From positions 175,756,697 through 175,820,696 of the forward strand of contig CM054063.1 of NCBI GenBank assembly GCA_028641055.1: a stretch of 64,000 nucleotides of DNA. The letters run 5' to 3'. A program made the translations under genes and the position numbers. This DNA is from Alopecurus myosuroides. Lineage: Eukaryota > Streptophyta > Magnoliopsida > Poales > Poaceae. How positions within the stretch are numbered: position 1 is the first letter of the stretch; each line of letters begins with the position of its first letter. Below the pieces are notes generated by a model. That model worked only from the letters and a program-made list of their open reading frames with translations. It was not told where the DNA came from and made no database searches. Of this stretch, positions 45,749 through 56,304 are shown piece after piece.

Positions 45749-45873
45749 CAAAACCCTAAACCCTAGGCCTGCGCCGCCCCCACCTTCCGCCGCCGCCAGG
45801 AGACCACCGCCTCCGCGCGCCGTCGCCGCCCGCGTCTCCGCACGCCCGCGCCGCCCGCCTCACCTCCTCTCTG

Positions 45874-48800
45874 ATGTCTCTCTCCGATGACGATGAAGCC
45901 GCCAAGGCCCTCGCAGCAGCCAAGGAGCTCCAGGACGCCACCGACAAGGCCAAGGCCGAGGCCGCGGCCGCCTCCAAGCAGGTCGTCCTGCCCTCCCATG
46001 GCGCCGCCGCCTCCGGGTCGGGCTCGCAGCCCGGATCTTTCTCTCTGACCGCGCTGCATGCCCAGGCCGTCGGCCTCTCCTCCATCAAGGGGCACGTCCC
46101 CGTCGAGCTCGCGCTTGACACCGGCGTTCATCGCCGGTGGCGCACCTTCTTCCGCGCCGCCTGCCGCAAGTACGCCCTCCTGGATCACATCGACGCCGAC
46201 GCCCCTGCTGCTCCGACTCCCGAGTGGTCCCTCCTCGACGCCACCGTCGTCTCATGGCTCTATGGGTCCGTCTCGCTCGGTATCCTCGACGCCGTCATGA
46301 CGCCCGGTGACGATCCTCTCGCCGTCGCACTCTGGAACAACATCAATGGCCTCTTCAACGACCACAAGATCAACCGTCAGCTCCACCTCACGGCCGAGCT
46401 CGGCGACGTCAAGATGGGCGAGATGACCATGACCGACTATCTTCAGAAGGTCAAGTCGATCTCCGATGGGCTTGCTGATCTTGGCTCTCCCGTTGATGAT
46501 GCGGAGATGGTGATCCATTGCCTCAACGGTCTCCCCGAGCAGTATGAGTCTGCAGCCGATCTCATCTCCCTTATGCCTGGGATCAGCTTCGAAAAGTGCC
46601 GCTCGCTCCTCTCGCTTCAGGATATGAAGCGGAAGAATCGCCGTGCTCGTAACACTGACACGGCGTTCGTCGCCAACACTGGTGCTCCTGCCAAGGGCAA
46701 GGGGAAGAACAAGAAGAAGGGACCTGCTAAAGACGCCGCCAAGGACGCCGCGCCCGCCACGGCGCCACCCGCGCCCTCCGCTGCGCCAACCGCCGCCACC
46801 CCTCCTTCCTGGCCGTCCCCGCAGTACCCCTGGAACGGCGCCATCCAGATGTGGCCCTACGGGGGCCAGGGCGGCATGCTCGGCCGCCACCAGCCCGCCT
46901 ACGCCGCGCCTCCCAGCTACGCGCCGCGCCACGCGCCGTCGCCCCAGGCGTTCTACGCCCAGAACCCGTACGGCATCGCCCCGGCTCCTTACGCCTACGG
47001 GTACGCACCCGCTTATGGACACGGTGCCCCAGCATCTCCAGCACCCTCCTCGGCCTCGTGGGATCAGGCTGCGCTGATGAACCAGTTCCAGACTATGGGA
47101 CTGCAAGCACCCACCAGGGAGTGGGTGATGGACACCGGCGCCTCCTCGCACTTCGCCTCGGATCCCGGTATGCTCAACTCCGTGTCTCCTCCTTCTCTCT
47201 CTCGACGTGCTGTCGTTGTCGGTAACGGTTCCACCCTTCCGATCACCGGTACCGGACATGCGCGTTTTCCTATTTCCACTTCTTCTCGTCCTTTGTACCT
47301 TCGTAATGTCTTAGTTGTTCCTGACATTGTCAAAAATCTCTTGTCTGTTCGTCAGTTCACTGTTGATAATCGTGTTTCCGTCGAATTTGACCCTCTTGGT
47401 TTTTCTGTGAAGGACCTGCAAACCAGGACCGAGATTCTTCGATGCAATAGCTTCGGAGCCCTCTACTCCATCCGCCCTTCATCCACCAGCCGGCCACACG
47501 CCCTCCTCGTTGTTGATTCTGCACTCTGGCATCGTCGGCTTGGGCACCCGGGGCGGCCTGTCATGGAGTCCTTAGCTCGTTCTTCCATTATTCCTAGGGA
47601 AAAGAATAAAAGTAGCTTGTGTCAGGCTTGTCAATTAGGTCGTCATGTTCGTCTTCCGTTTTCTTCTACCCACCGTGTTACCACTACTCCGTTTCAAATA
47701 ATTCATTGTGATTTGTGGACATCTCCTGTTGAGAGTATTTCTGGCTTTAAATATTATCTCGTGTGTCTCGATGATTTCACTCAGTATGCATGGGTTTATC
47801 CTCTGCGGGCTAAGTCAGAAGTTTTCTCACATCTGTCATCCCTTCACGCACTGGCACTCACCCAGTTTCGTGCGCGCTTACAGGCTATTCAGTGTGACAA
47901 CGGTCGTGAGTTCGATAATTCCCTCCTCCATTCTTTTGCCCAAACCCATGGAATTGCACTCCGCTTTTCATGTCCATATACTTCGCAACAGAATGGTAAA
48001 GCTGAACGCATTATTCGCACTCTTAACGACATTACTCGCACGCTCCTTGTTCAGGCTAGCATGCCGCCTCGCTTCTGGGTTGAGGCACTTCACACAGCCG
48101 TTTTGTTGCATAATCGGCTGCCTTCTAAGGCAATCTCGGATCGTGTTCCCTTCCGTGCCTTACTTGGCGTGGATCCTGCATATGCTGGTCTTCGGGTTTT
48201 TGGATGTCTTTGCTACCCTAACACCACTGCCGTTGCGTCGCACAAGCTTGCGCCTCGCTCCGTCCCGTGTGTGTTCCTTGGGTATCCATCCCAGCATCAT
48301 GGCTATCGATGCCTTGATCGCTCTACCCAAAAGATTATCATCTCCCGCCATGTCGTATTCGATGAGTCCACCTTCCCCTTCGCCTCCACTCCATCCTCGT
48401 CATCTACTACTCCTACTCTGCATACCTATGATTTTTTGCAGGATACTGAGCAGCCGATGCCGTCGATGCCGTTCACCGTGCCCAGCACGGCACCACCCGC
48501 AGCGGACTCCACTGCAGCACCGCCGACCCCGCCACGGTCACCGTCTCCACGGTCGCCGTCGCCAGCGACCTCGCCACGGCACTCTGCCGCGGCTACGCCG
48601 CGCGTCGACACCCCTGCAGCGGCAGCCTGCCGCTTCCCAGCCACGGCAGCGCCGGCAACGGCCGCGCCAGTGGCTGCACCTTCTGCCGCTGCAGGCGTCC
48701 GCGCCTCCGCTGCGACCCCGCCACCCGCCGCGCCTCCTGCCGCGGCTCCGGCGCCCGTCGCTCCTGGTGCTGCGCCCGCGGCTGCACCACCGCCGCCTCG

Positions 48801-50463
48801 ACGTGTGCGGGACCCGCCGCCACCGCCATCTCACACCATGCTCACTCGTGCCAAACGAGGAATTGTGCAGCCCAAGACGATTTTTGATCTTCATGTTGAG
48901 GGATTATCTCCAATACCGAAGACCTATCGTGGTGCTCTCAAGGACCCGAACTGGCACTCAGCCATGGTTGAGGAGTACGGTGCTCTCCTCTCCAACAACA
49001 CTTGGGACCTCGTTGATCCGCCTCGCAATGCTAACATCGTTACTGGCAAGTGGATCTATCGTCACAAGTTGAAGTCTGATGGTTCTTTGGAACGATACAA
49101 AGCTCGTTGGGTGCTCCGTGGATTTACTCAACGCGACGGTATTGATTTTGATGAAACCTTCAGCCCTGTCGTCAAGCCAGCCACTATTCGCACGGTGCTC
49201 TCTCTTGCGTTATCTAGTGACTGGCCTATTCATCAGCTTGACGTCAAGAATGCGTTCCTCAATGGCACTCTCACTGAGACCGTGTACGCTCGCCAGCCTT
49301 CTGGGTTTACTGATCCCAAGTTCCCTGCTAAGGTCTGTCGCCTCAACAAATCTCTCTATGGTTTAAAGCAGGCGCCTCGGGCATGGTTTCAACGGTTTGC
49401 CTCGTTCCTTGCATCGGTTGGGTTTATTGGCTCCAAGTCCGACAGCTCCTTGTTTGTCTATCGGCGCGGCGCTGACATGGCCTATCTTCTGCTCTATGTG
49501 GATGACATCATCCTGACTGCGTCCTCCTCAGCATTGTTGCACAGTTTGATTGCCTCTCTCCGTACTGAGTTCAGTATGACGGACATGGGCGATCTCCATT
49601 ATTTTCTGGGCATCTCTGTGACACGCAGCAAGGACAGTCTGTTCCTCTCGCAGGAGAGGTATGCATTGGACCTTCTTGACAGAGCTGGCATGTTACAGTG
49701 CAAATCCATCTCTACTCCAGTTGATACTGCTTCCAAACTTTCAGCCAAGTCCAGTGATCCTGTTGCAGACCCAACCGAGTATCGCTGCATTGCAGGCGGT
49801 CTTCAGTACCTCACGTTTACTCGGCCAGACATCTCTTATGCCGTGCAGCAGATTTGTCTCCATATGCATGATCCTCGGGCTAATCATTTGCTTCTTGTCA
49901 AGCGTGTTCTTCGCTACATCCGCGGCACCACAGACTATGGTCTCACCTTGTTCCGACGCAGCTCACACAAGTTGACGGCCTATTCTGACGCTGATTGGGC
50001 TGGTTGCCCAGACACACGACGGTCTACCTCAGGCTACTGTGTCTATCTCGGCGCTAATCTGGTGTCATGGTCTGCTAAGCGGCAGCACACGGTCTCTCGG
50101 TCCAGCGCCGAGGCTGAGTACAGGGCGGTTGCAAATGTGGTGGCTGAAACTTGTTGGTTACGGCAGCTTCTTCAGGAGCTTCATCGACCGGTGCCTGGTG
50201 CTACTGTGGTTTTCTGTGACAATGTTAGCTCCGTCTACATGACACAGAATCCGGTTCATCATCAGCGCACCAAACATGTGGAGATTGATCTACACTTCGT
50301 TCGTGATCGAGTCACCACAGGCGAGGTCCGGGTTCTACACGTTCCGAGTTCTTCCCAGTTTGCGGACATTTTTACGAAGGGACTACCATCACCTCTTTTC
50401 TTGGATTTTCGGGACAGTCTGAACATTCGTCGACGCCCGTTTGCGACTGAGGGAGGGTGTTAG
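45874..50463 (+). CDS. Copia Gag-Pol polyprotein, 1529 residues, uninterrupted
   Basis: The first ATG of the frame lies 137 nt after the LTR. Residues about 120-245 are a UBN2-type gag (LWNNINGLFNDHKINRQLHL at about 153). No CX2CX4HX4C zinc knuckle is seen; a Lys-rich then Ala/Pro/Tyr-rich stretch takes its place. Protease active site DTGASSH starts at residue 420. The GAG-pre-integrase HHCC region starts near 551 (LWHRRLGHPG, CQACQ). Integrase catalytic residues D613, D675 and E711 give D-61-D-35-E. A Pro/Ala linker of about 140 residues precedes RT, with YVDD at 1208-1211. RNase H has YSDADWAG at about 1370. The TAG stop (50461-50463) lies inside the 3' LTR. All catalytic residues are present, so it may be functional. 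Expressed from the LTR as one RNA; particles would assemble in the cytoplasm and integration occurs in the nucleus. Confidence 0.95.
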   Translation: MSLSDDDEAAKALAAAKELQDATDKAKAEAAAASKQVVLPSHGAAASGSGSQPGSFSLTALHAQAVGLSSIKGHVPVELALDTGVHRRWRTFFRAACRKYALLDHIDADAPAAPTPEWSLLDATVVSWLYGSVSLGILDAVMTPGDDPLAVALWNNINGLFNDHKINRQLHLTAELGDVKMGEMTMTDYLQKVKSISDGLADLGSPVDDAEMVIHCLNGLPEQYESAADLISLMPGISFEKCRSLLSLQDMKRKNRRARNTDTAFVANTGAPAKGKGKNKKKGPAKDAAKDAAPATAPPAPSAAPTAATPPSWPSPQYPWNGAIQMWPYGGQGGMLGRHQPAYAAPPSYAPRHAPSPQAFYAQNPYGIAPAPYAYGYAPAYGHGAPASPAPSSASWDQAALMNQFQTMGLQAPTREWVMDTGASSHFASDPGMLNSVSPPSLSRRAVVVGNGSTLPITGTGHARFPISTSSRPLYLRNVLVVPDIVKNLLSVRQFTVDNRVSVEFDPLGFSVKDLQTRTEILRCNSFGALYSIRPSSTSRPHALLVVDSALWHRRLGHPGRPVMESLARSSIIPREKNKSSLCQACQLGRHVRLPFSSTHRVTTTPFQIIHCDLWTSPVESISGFKYYLVCLDDFTQYAWVYPLRAKSEVFSHLSSLHALALTQFRARLQAIQCDNGREFDNSLLHSFAQTHGIALRFSCPYTSQQNGKAERIIRTLNDITRTLLVQASMPPRFWVEALHTAVLLHNRLPSKAISDRVPFRALLGVDPAYAGLRVFGCLCYPNTTAVASHKLAPRSVPCVFLGYPSQHHGYRCLDRSTQKIIISRHVVFDESTFPFASTPSSSSTTPTLHTYDFLQDTEQPMPSMPFTVPSTAPPAADSTAAPPTPPRSPSPRSPSPATSPRHSAAATPRVDTPAAAACRFPATAAPATAAPVAAPSAAAGVRASAATPPPAAPPAAAPAPVAPGAAPAAAPPPPRRVRDPPPPPSHTMLTRAKRGIVQPKTIFDLHVEGLSPIPKTYRGALKDPNWHSAMVEEYGALLSNNTWDLVDPPRNANIVTGKWIYRHKLKSDGSLERYKARWVLRGFTQRDGIDFDETFSPVVKPATIRTVLSLALSSDWPIHQLDVKNAFLNGTLTETVYARQPSGFTDPKFPAKVCRLNKSLYGLKQAPRAWFQRFASFLASVGFIGSKSDSSLFVYRRGADMAYLLLYVDDIILTASSSALLHSLIASLRTEFSMTDMGDLHYFLGISVTRSKDSLFLSQERYALDLLDRAGMLQCKSISTPVDTASKLSAKSSDPVADPTEYRCIAGGLQYLTFTRPDISYAVQQICLHMHDPRANHLLLVKRVLRYIRGTTDYGLTLFRRSSHKLTAYSDADWAGCPDTRRSTSGYCVYLGANLVSWSAKRQHTVSRSSAEAEYRAVANVVAETCWLRQLLQELHRPVPGATVVFCDNVSSVYMTQNPVHHQRTKHVEIDLHFVRDRVTTGEVRVLHVPSSSQFADIFTKGLPSPLFLDFRDSLNIRRRPFATEGGC
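50446..50457 (+). promoter_or_regulatory. Polypurine tract of copia element
   Basis: ACTGAGGGAGGG immediately precedes the 3' LTR TGTTAG and overlaps the last codons of gag-pol. Confidence 0.8.
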
Positions 50464-50618
50464 AATATATAACCATATTGTATTTGTATAGATATATGGT
50501 TGTATATGTGTAGTCTGTGTATAACTGTCCGTGTATTGTACGGTACGGACTCTAGCCTTGTACTCCTATATAATGAGCAATACAAGGCACCACAATGTGT
50601 GGTTTCCCTAATCTTACA
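50458..50618 (+). repeat. 3' LTR of copia element
   Basis: No difference from the 5' LTR was found when the two were read side by side over 161 bp. Confidence 0.95.
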
Positions 50619-51005
50619 GTCAGAACATGTTCAAATAACATAGGCTGCCACCGCTTAAGCAAAAAAAGAAAAAGAAAACAATTCGTCCTACCGATACGGA
50701 ATGTGTCGCCCTCCTGAGCTTTTCTATGTTGTCCGTTCCCCTCGAGCCTGCCCTAGCTTTTCGGACGGCCGTGCATGTGACCTTCTCCGTCGCTCTCCGA
50801 CGGCGCCTCCAACACAACATCGCCGCCCCACCACTGTACACGCTCTCTGCTACTCGCGACTCCTGTGGAGCTCCTGCTCCAGATTTCTACCTTGCTCTGC
50901 TGCCTCAGGTCTATCCCGAACTCATCGAACGTTTGACAGCGTGGACGCACGGAGCTAGCCTCGTGGTGCGACGACCATGCCGTCGTCCTCCGGTCCGACG
51001 AGGCA

Positions 51006-51157
51006 CGACCGCCGCGCCGGCCATGCATAGATATGGGAGCAGCACCGCACCCGATCAGGCCGGCAGCCGTCTCCTCCTCCGGTCGGGCGATGCGCGACCG
51101 CCGCGCCGGCCATGCATGGCGATGGGAGCAGCACCGCACCCGGCCAGGGCGCTATTT
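51006..51157 (+). repeat. Direct repeat, about 90-bp period
   Basis: CGACCGCCGCGCCGGCCATG followed by CAT, a short variable part and GGGAGCAGCACCGCACCC occurs near 51008 and again near 51096. Confidence 0.8.
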
Positions 51158-51870
51158 AACATGCGCCCGATGGGGGCTGACCCCGACGCTCCCGACTCCT
51201 CTGTGCACCGGACCTCCCCTGCTGCTGCGCGCCTGTCCCGTCCTCGGCGTGCTCGCCACGCAAGACGGCCTGCTCCCTGTTCCTCGATGCTGCCTCAGAG
51301 GCAACACCAAAGACGGCCTGCTTGGAAGAGGTTGTGGCTGGTCTTTGTGCTGATTCGTGCAAGCAGCTTAATCTTTCTTTTTCTTTAAAACATGCTTGCT
51401 TGATCGTGATGCATGGTGCCTAGCACCTGTTTTTGGTTATTCTTCCTGGACGCAGCTTAATCTTGATCGTTTTGTTCTTCCTGTGTCGCTCAGCTTAATG
51501 AGATGTTTTATGTCCACTTCATCCTTGGCAACGATATGGGAGTGGGACTGAGGGCAAATCTCTAATATTACGTGGTGTTGGATTTTTTATCTTTGTTTCT
51601 TTGTTGTTGGACAGATATCTCAGCGACTTTCTTAGAGAGTGGTATCCACAGAGCTGTAACAACATCTTCCAAGCCATGCGTTTCTTCTAGATCTAAAACT
51701 ATAGTTTGTTGGAATGTCATCTATTGTTTTGATCTTTCTCGCAGGATGCCCATTTCCTATTGAGAAATCCACCCTGTTTAGACCTGTACTGTCAAGCTTA
51801 TCTGCAGAAATCGTGTGGTCTGGAGACGGTGATTTATCCCTGCTATGCATGAGAAGAAACCATTATCTAA

Positions 51871-51950
51871 TCTAAACTAGTTATAAAAAAGCAAACTTCG
51901 TAGATACATTAAATCTTAGCCGTCAAACTGCGTGAGTCAGATGGACGAAA
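51871..51950 (+). other. Second Helitron-like 5' end (candidate)
   Basis: TCTAAACTAGTTATAAAAAAGC, then TTCGTAGATACATT, after an A. It is similar over about 40 bp to 45471. No matching CTRR end was assigned. Confidence 0.3.
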
Positions 51951-54254
51951 TCGATCCAATGTTCAGCTACTCAACACATATCCGAAATAATAAAAATTCT
52001 TCCGCGCACGTATTATGCAAAGCTGAACTAGCGATGTGGGATTAAATCTTGGTACCGGGATCAGCTGAACGCAACAGGTTTTTTTTTTTTTGAGCTCACC
52101 CGAATGCATATGTACGTCCGTAAGGCCAACACCGGATAAAACGTCCCGGCGCAGCCAAGTGGGCCAATCTAAATCTCCATCTGAATTCAATTCTTATAGG
52201 AACACTGCTTCCAGAATCAAGACGGACAATGCTTCGAGACGTGCAATCCTTACCACGAGGTCTTGATCAAACCCAAGCTGGACATTGCCTAGACCGAACT
52301 TCTGTCCTAGCATAGCAACGCCCAAGGATAGCTCCAGCTGGACTTGGACGCCATTGCTCCAGCTCGACGTTGATGCCGTCTCTCCGTTCCTATCTCTAGC
52401 GCCAACAGAAAAGTGAGTGGGCTGATGCTGAAACCAGGGAGCGCCACCGTGATTTGTGTGGGCCGGTGCCAAATATCTCGCACCGCCTCCGAAATACTCT
52501 CTTGCACCCTCACTATTCGCGTCCTTCTCTACCATGGCCACCACTGTGGCTGTCTCTACCAAGGAGGTTGAGGTTGACTAGCTGCACCACACGCTCGAGG
52601 AGATCATCCCCTTGGACCCGATGATGGCGGCGAACTCGACAATAAGGTTGTCCTGGTGGAGGAGCATTAGCGGGGCCACGAGGCCGACCGGGTGGCTAGC
52701 GTGACGGTCATGGCAAGGCGGAAGACGACGAGCCACGCCCCGTGACCAGCGCCGGAGAGGAGAACGCCATGGCCTAACAAGAAGAGAAGCCGTAGATTGT
52801 CAACTCAACTACACCGCTTTGTCCATTCTTCAACAAGCCGTGGGTCTAACCACATGCTGTATCTTCAACAATATTCCACCGCCAAGGAAACATGGGACGC
52901 TCTTGTCATCATGTTTGTGGGCAATGAGAGCATGCAAAGGAACAGATATGATTCGTTGACCAATGAGGCCGAGGGGTTCTATATGCATGATGGAGAGGAT
53001 CACGTGGACATGTACCGGAGACTCAAGACTCTTGCCACCGCCTTCTCAAATGTTGGCGCCAAGTACATTGATGGTGTTTAGATCAAGAGGAAGTACATAA
53101 TTGCCATAATGCCATTTGAGGGCGCGGACATGAAGAGCATTCAAGGGAGACATGATTTCTCCTCCATGACCTCAACTCAAGTGATGCAAGAAATGTGCTC
53201 CTATAAAGTGCAAACCAAGAATGCTCTTGACAACCGTGCTAGGGTCATTGGAATGCACCAAGGAGCATCCGTTGCTTTGAAGGCCAAGGTTTTGTCAAGA
53301 GAGGTTGAGAATGAAGAAGAAGGAGAAGAGGCATTGCCACCTTTGAAGGAACATGACTATGATCCCGTGCTAAAGGATCTCATAGCTCTCACCGTGCAAA
53401 AGTTTTGGAACAATCCTCCAAAGGGAAAGAGATTTGTTGAGGAGAAGACAAGGTCTCGCTATGGCAATGATGGGGCTAAAAAAGTGAGGTCTTGCTTCAA
53501 TTGTCAAGATAAGCACCACTTCATTGCGGAGTGTCCCTATGAGAATAGAGAGCTCCATAGTGGCAAGCTCATTCGCAAGGACAAGTCCAAGGTTGAGTAC
53601 AAGAAACCTCATTTAAAGAAGAAACCATTCAACAAGAAGTCTCCCACCAAGTTTGTGCTCTTAACTCAAGAGGAGTATGATTCCGGGAGTGATGAAGAAG
53701 AGGAAACCACAAGTGAAGTGGCCGCTCTTGCTATTGCTTCTATTCCATCATCTTCATCTCTCTTTGAATCCCCCAATGACGATCTTCCTCAACGAAATGC
53801 CAAGTGCTTCATGGCTAAGGCCACGGAGGTATCATCTTCTTCCAACTCTAAGACCCCTAGTGAACTACAACATCTTGCTAGTCTTAGAGTAGAAGATGAG
53901 AGGGTCTCCTTGGAACGTTTTATGTCTAACATGCAAGGGGAGACCAAGAAGTACTTTGAGTATCTCATGAGGCAATTGAGAGAGTCCCAAGATGCTCTTG
54001 AGAAGAAAGGTGAGGTTGAAAGAAGGGATGTGGATGAAATTGCATCCCTCTCTATGACTCTTGAGGAAGAGCATTATGGTAGAGTTTCTCTAGAGGATGA
54101 ACTTGAATCTATTGAATGAACTCATAATGAACTTGTCTCTAACATCACTAAGGAACGTGATCTTGCTATTGCTAAATATAAAAAGACTAAAAAGGACAAA
54201 GTCGAGTTTGGGGTTGGTCATGGTAACACTACTAGAGATTTGATTATAGCAGCA

Positions 54255-54505
54255 TACCCTACCACAGGCGAACACACAATTCGGTGCGCCTGGGCTACTT
54301 AGCGCAGGCGAACAGGCGCACTGTGCGCCTGGGGTGAGTCTGTTACCCAGGCGAACCAATTCCAGAAGCGCCTGGGGTAAAGTGTGGCAGGGCCACCACC
54401 ACCACCCCTGGCACTCTTCCTTTACCCCAGGCGAATAACTTACGTGTTCGCCTGCGGTGTAACACATACCCCAGGCGAATTTTGACAGAAGCGCCTGGGG
54501 TAAAA
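54255..54505. repeat. Left subterminal repeats of B3-bearing CACTA
   Basis: Repeated TACCCCAGGCGAA and GCGCCTGGGGTA in both orientations. The right cluster is at 57650-57885. Their sequence differs from the other two CACTA elements in the window, so the three belong to different subfamilies. Confidence 0.9.
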
Positions 54506-54539
54506 AGTGGACTGGGGTAGCTCCCCTTAGCTACCCTTT

Positions 54540-56304
54540 CTTTCCCTCTCTTGCGTGCAGAACAGATCGAACCAAATCTCGCACCCGCACCCACACGCCA
54601 TCGTCGTCTCCAAATCGCACGCCGCCGTCGTGGTTGTCGAGCAGCAGGAGGAGGAGTGGGAGCAGCAGGAGGAGGAGTGGGAGCCGTCGAGGAGGAGCAG
54701 AGCAGGCCGTCCAGGAGCAGCCCCCGCCCACGCCCGTGTCGAGGAGGAGCAGTTCCAAGGCGCGCCGTCGTCGAGCAGCAGATCATCCAACATCGCCCAC
54801 GCCCGTTCATCCACGCCGTCGTCGCCCACGCCGTCGTTGTGTCCAGGTCAGCCCCCCTCCCTCCCATCCCCCCTCCCTCCCACGATAGGGTACGATCGAG
54901 AAGTAGTTGTGTCCATGGCATTCTTGCAGTCGGCGCGATCCCTCGTGCTCCCCATCTGCCACCACCAGTTGTCGCCGCATCGACTCCCAATGTTTTCGTC
55001 CCTCCGCGTCGACTCCCAATGTTGTCGTCCCTCCGCGTCGCCTCCACGGTGCCCCGCTTCGACCACGGCCTGTCGGGCTCGCCCACTCCCCTATCTCCCC
55101 TTCACCTTTGACCCGCGACGTCACCGTCGGGGAGTGTGGCCTGGAAGAGGACGAGGTGATAGGGACGGGCGGCGGCGGTGAGGCCCTGAACGCCATGCGC
55201 CTGCTCCTGGTGGCCGCGGTGAAGAACACAAGGGTCTCAAGGCGTCCGTCTCTTCCGCGCCGAGATCGTTGGGCGGCTCCAAGGCTGCTCGACAGCAGTT
55301 CGAGGGTCCGAAATCGGATCCCAACGTCTCTGCTACCGTCCATCTGTAATCCCTCAAGGGTTCGTCTCTTGAATTTATGATGACTTGATTTCTGCACCAC
55401 CATCACCGTGTGATTGTGATGAAATATAAGTAATAAAGTTGTTGAACACTATGATAAAGGTGTGTAGAAATTATTTGACGGGCCCATGTAAAGTGTTTCA
55501 TACAAGATTCAGTAATTTGTTCTGATTGTGTAGGAACTCAACTGAAACAGTGGGAAGTGTTCTGATTGCGTTTCTTTTATGTTTGATGTCATAGGATATA
55601 AGTTCATTTACGTAGCAATTCAAAGCAAAATTTGGAAGTAATTACATTTACCTTGCATATGTAGCTAGCCTTCTTGTTCAGAACTTCTCATGTTACCACT
55701 TAGTATTAGGAGTTGACATTGCCATCTTGTGTTCTGAAGTTTCTTCGGCACACGCCCAGCTGGATCTCCTAGAGAAAATGACATCCTCTACATTGGATGT
55801 CATTGGTACCTTCCATACTACATATTGATGAATAAATTGAGGATTCCCGGGAGCTTCTCAAACTCTACTTCTGAGATCTCTATTCACCCTTATTTTATTC
55901 TTTTACACTTCACATTTGAAATGTTCTGCGAGGAGAAAATATCCACCTCAGAACAGAGATGGGACGTTAAGATTTTTAATGCTTTCTTCATTGGTCATAC
56001 TTATAGTACATTTTTAGTATCGGGTATTTGTCAAGTTTGTGTTCAAATAAACATTTTCTGTTCATTTGGCTGCCTTTCCGTTTAAACAAACAGATATTCA
56101 GTACCCTCTCTGAGTTACATATTGTTTGCTGGATAATAGCTATGCTCCTCTAACCTCTATGTCTACTTTCTGTTGTTTTACTTTCATTTTCCATCGCATG
56201 CAGTACCTCAGCTCTAATGACAACAGTACTCTCAACATAAGTGTTGCTATACCAGACTACTTTCACTGTCCTATATTTACATATACATATTCTTAATTTA
56301 ATAG
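54540..56304 (+). other. GC-rich leader and intron-like DNA inside CACTA
   Basis: 54546-55380 is GC-rich with several overlapping open frames on both strands, and has copies of TCGACTCCCAATGTT (near 54979 and 55009). It may be the first exon or leader of the B3 gene. 55381-56304 is AT-rich and intron-like. No domain is recognised. Confidence 0.4.

Larger units (their letters stand above)
45576..50618 (+). mobile_element. Intact Ty1/copia retrotransposon with 161-bp LTRs
   Basis: The LTRs at 45576-45736 and 50458-50618 look identical over 161 bp. Target duplication GTCAG at 45571-45575 and 50619-50623. PBS, one uninterrupted gag-pol frame and PPT are all present. Identical LTRs and an open frame indicate a recent insertion that may still be able to move. 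Short LTRs and the gag type suggest the Ale/Retrofit-Hopscotch lineage; this is inference. Confidence 0.95.
50624..52789. other. Unclassified DNA with GC-rich first part
   Basis: Open stretches such as 50726-51388 (plus) and 52194-52562 (minus) have no recognisable domain and overlap other open frames, as expected of GC-rich sequence. It contains a direct repeat near 51010-51150 and a Helitron-like 5' end at 51871. It may include low-copy gene fragments; nothing is supportable as a gene. Confidence 0.4.

Noticed and set aside
47708..49072. 454-codon frame within the intact copia gag-pol
   Set aside because: It is a +1 shadow of the gag-pol frame, which has all the conserved motifs.
50726..51388. 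220-codon plus-strand open frame after the copia element
   Set aside because: GC-rich, with an overlapping minus-strand frame also open and a direct repeat inside; no domain recognised.
52194..52562. 122-codon minus-strand open frame
   Set aside because: No recognisable motif and no conserved neighbour; too weak to call a gene.
54343..55406. Long open frames on both strands inside the B3-bearing CACTA
   Set aside because: GC-rich leader DNA with subterminal repeats. At least five frames are open at once, so none is supported on its own.
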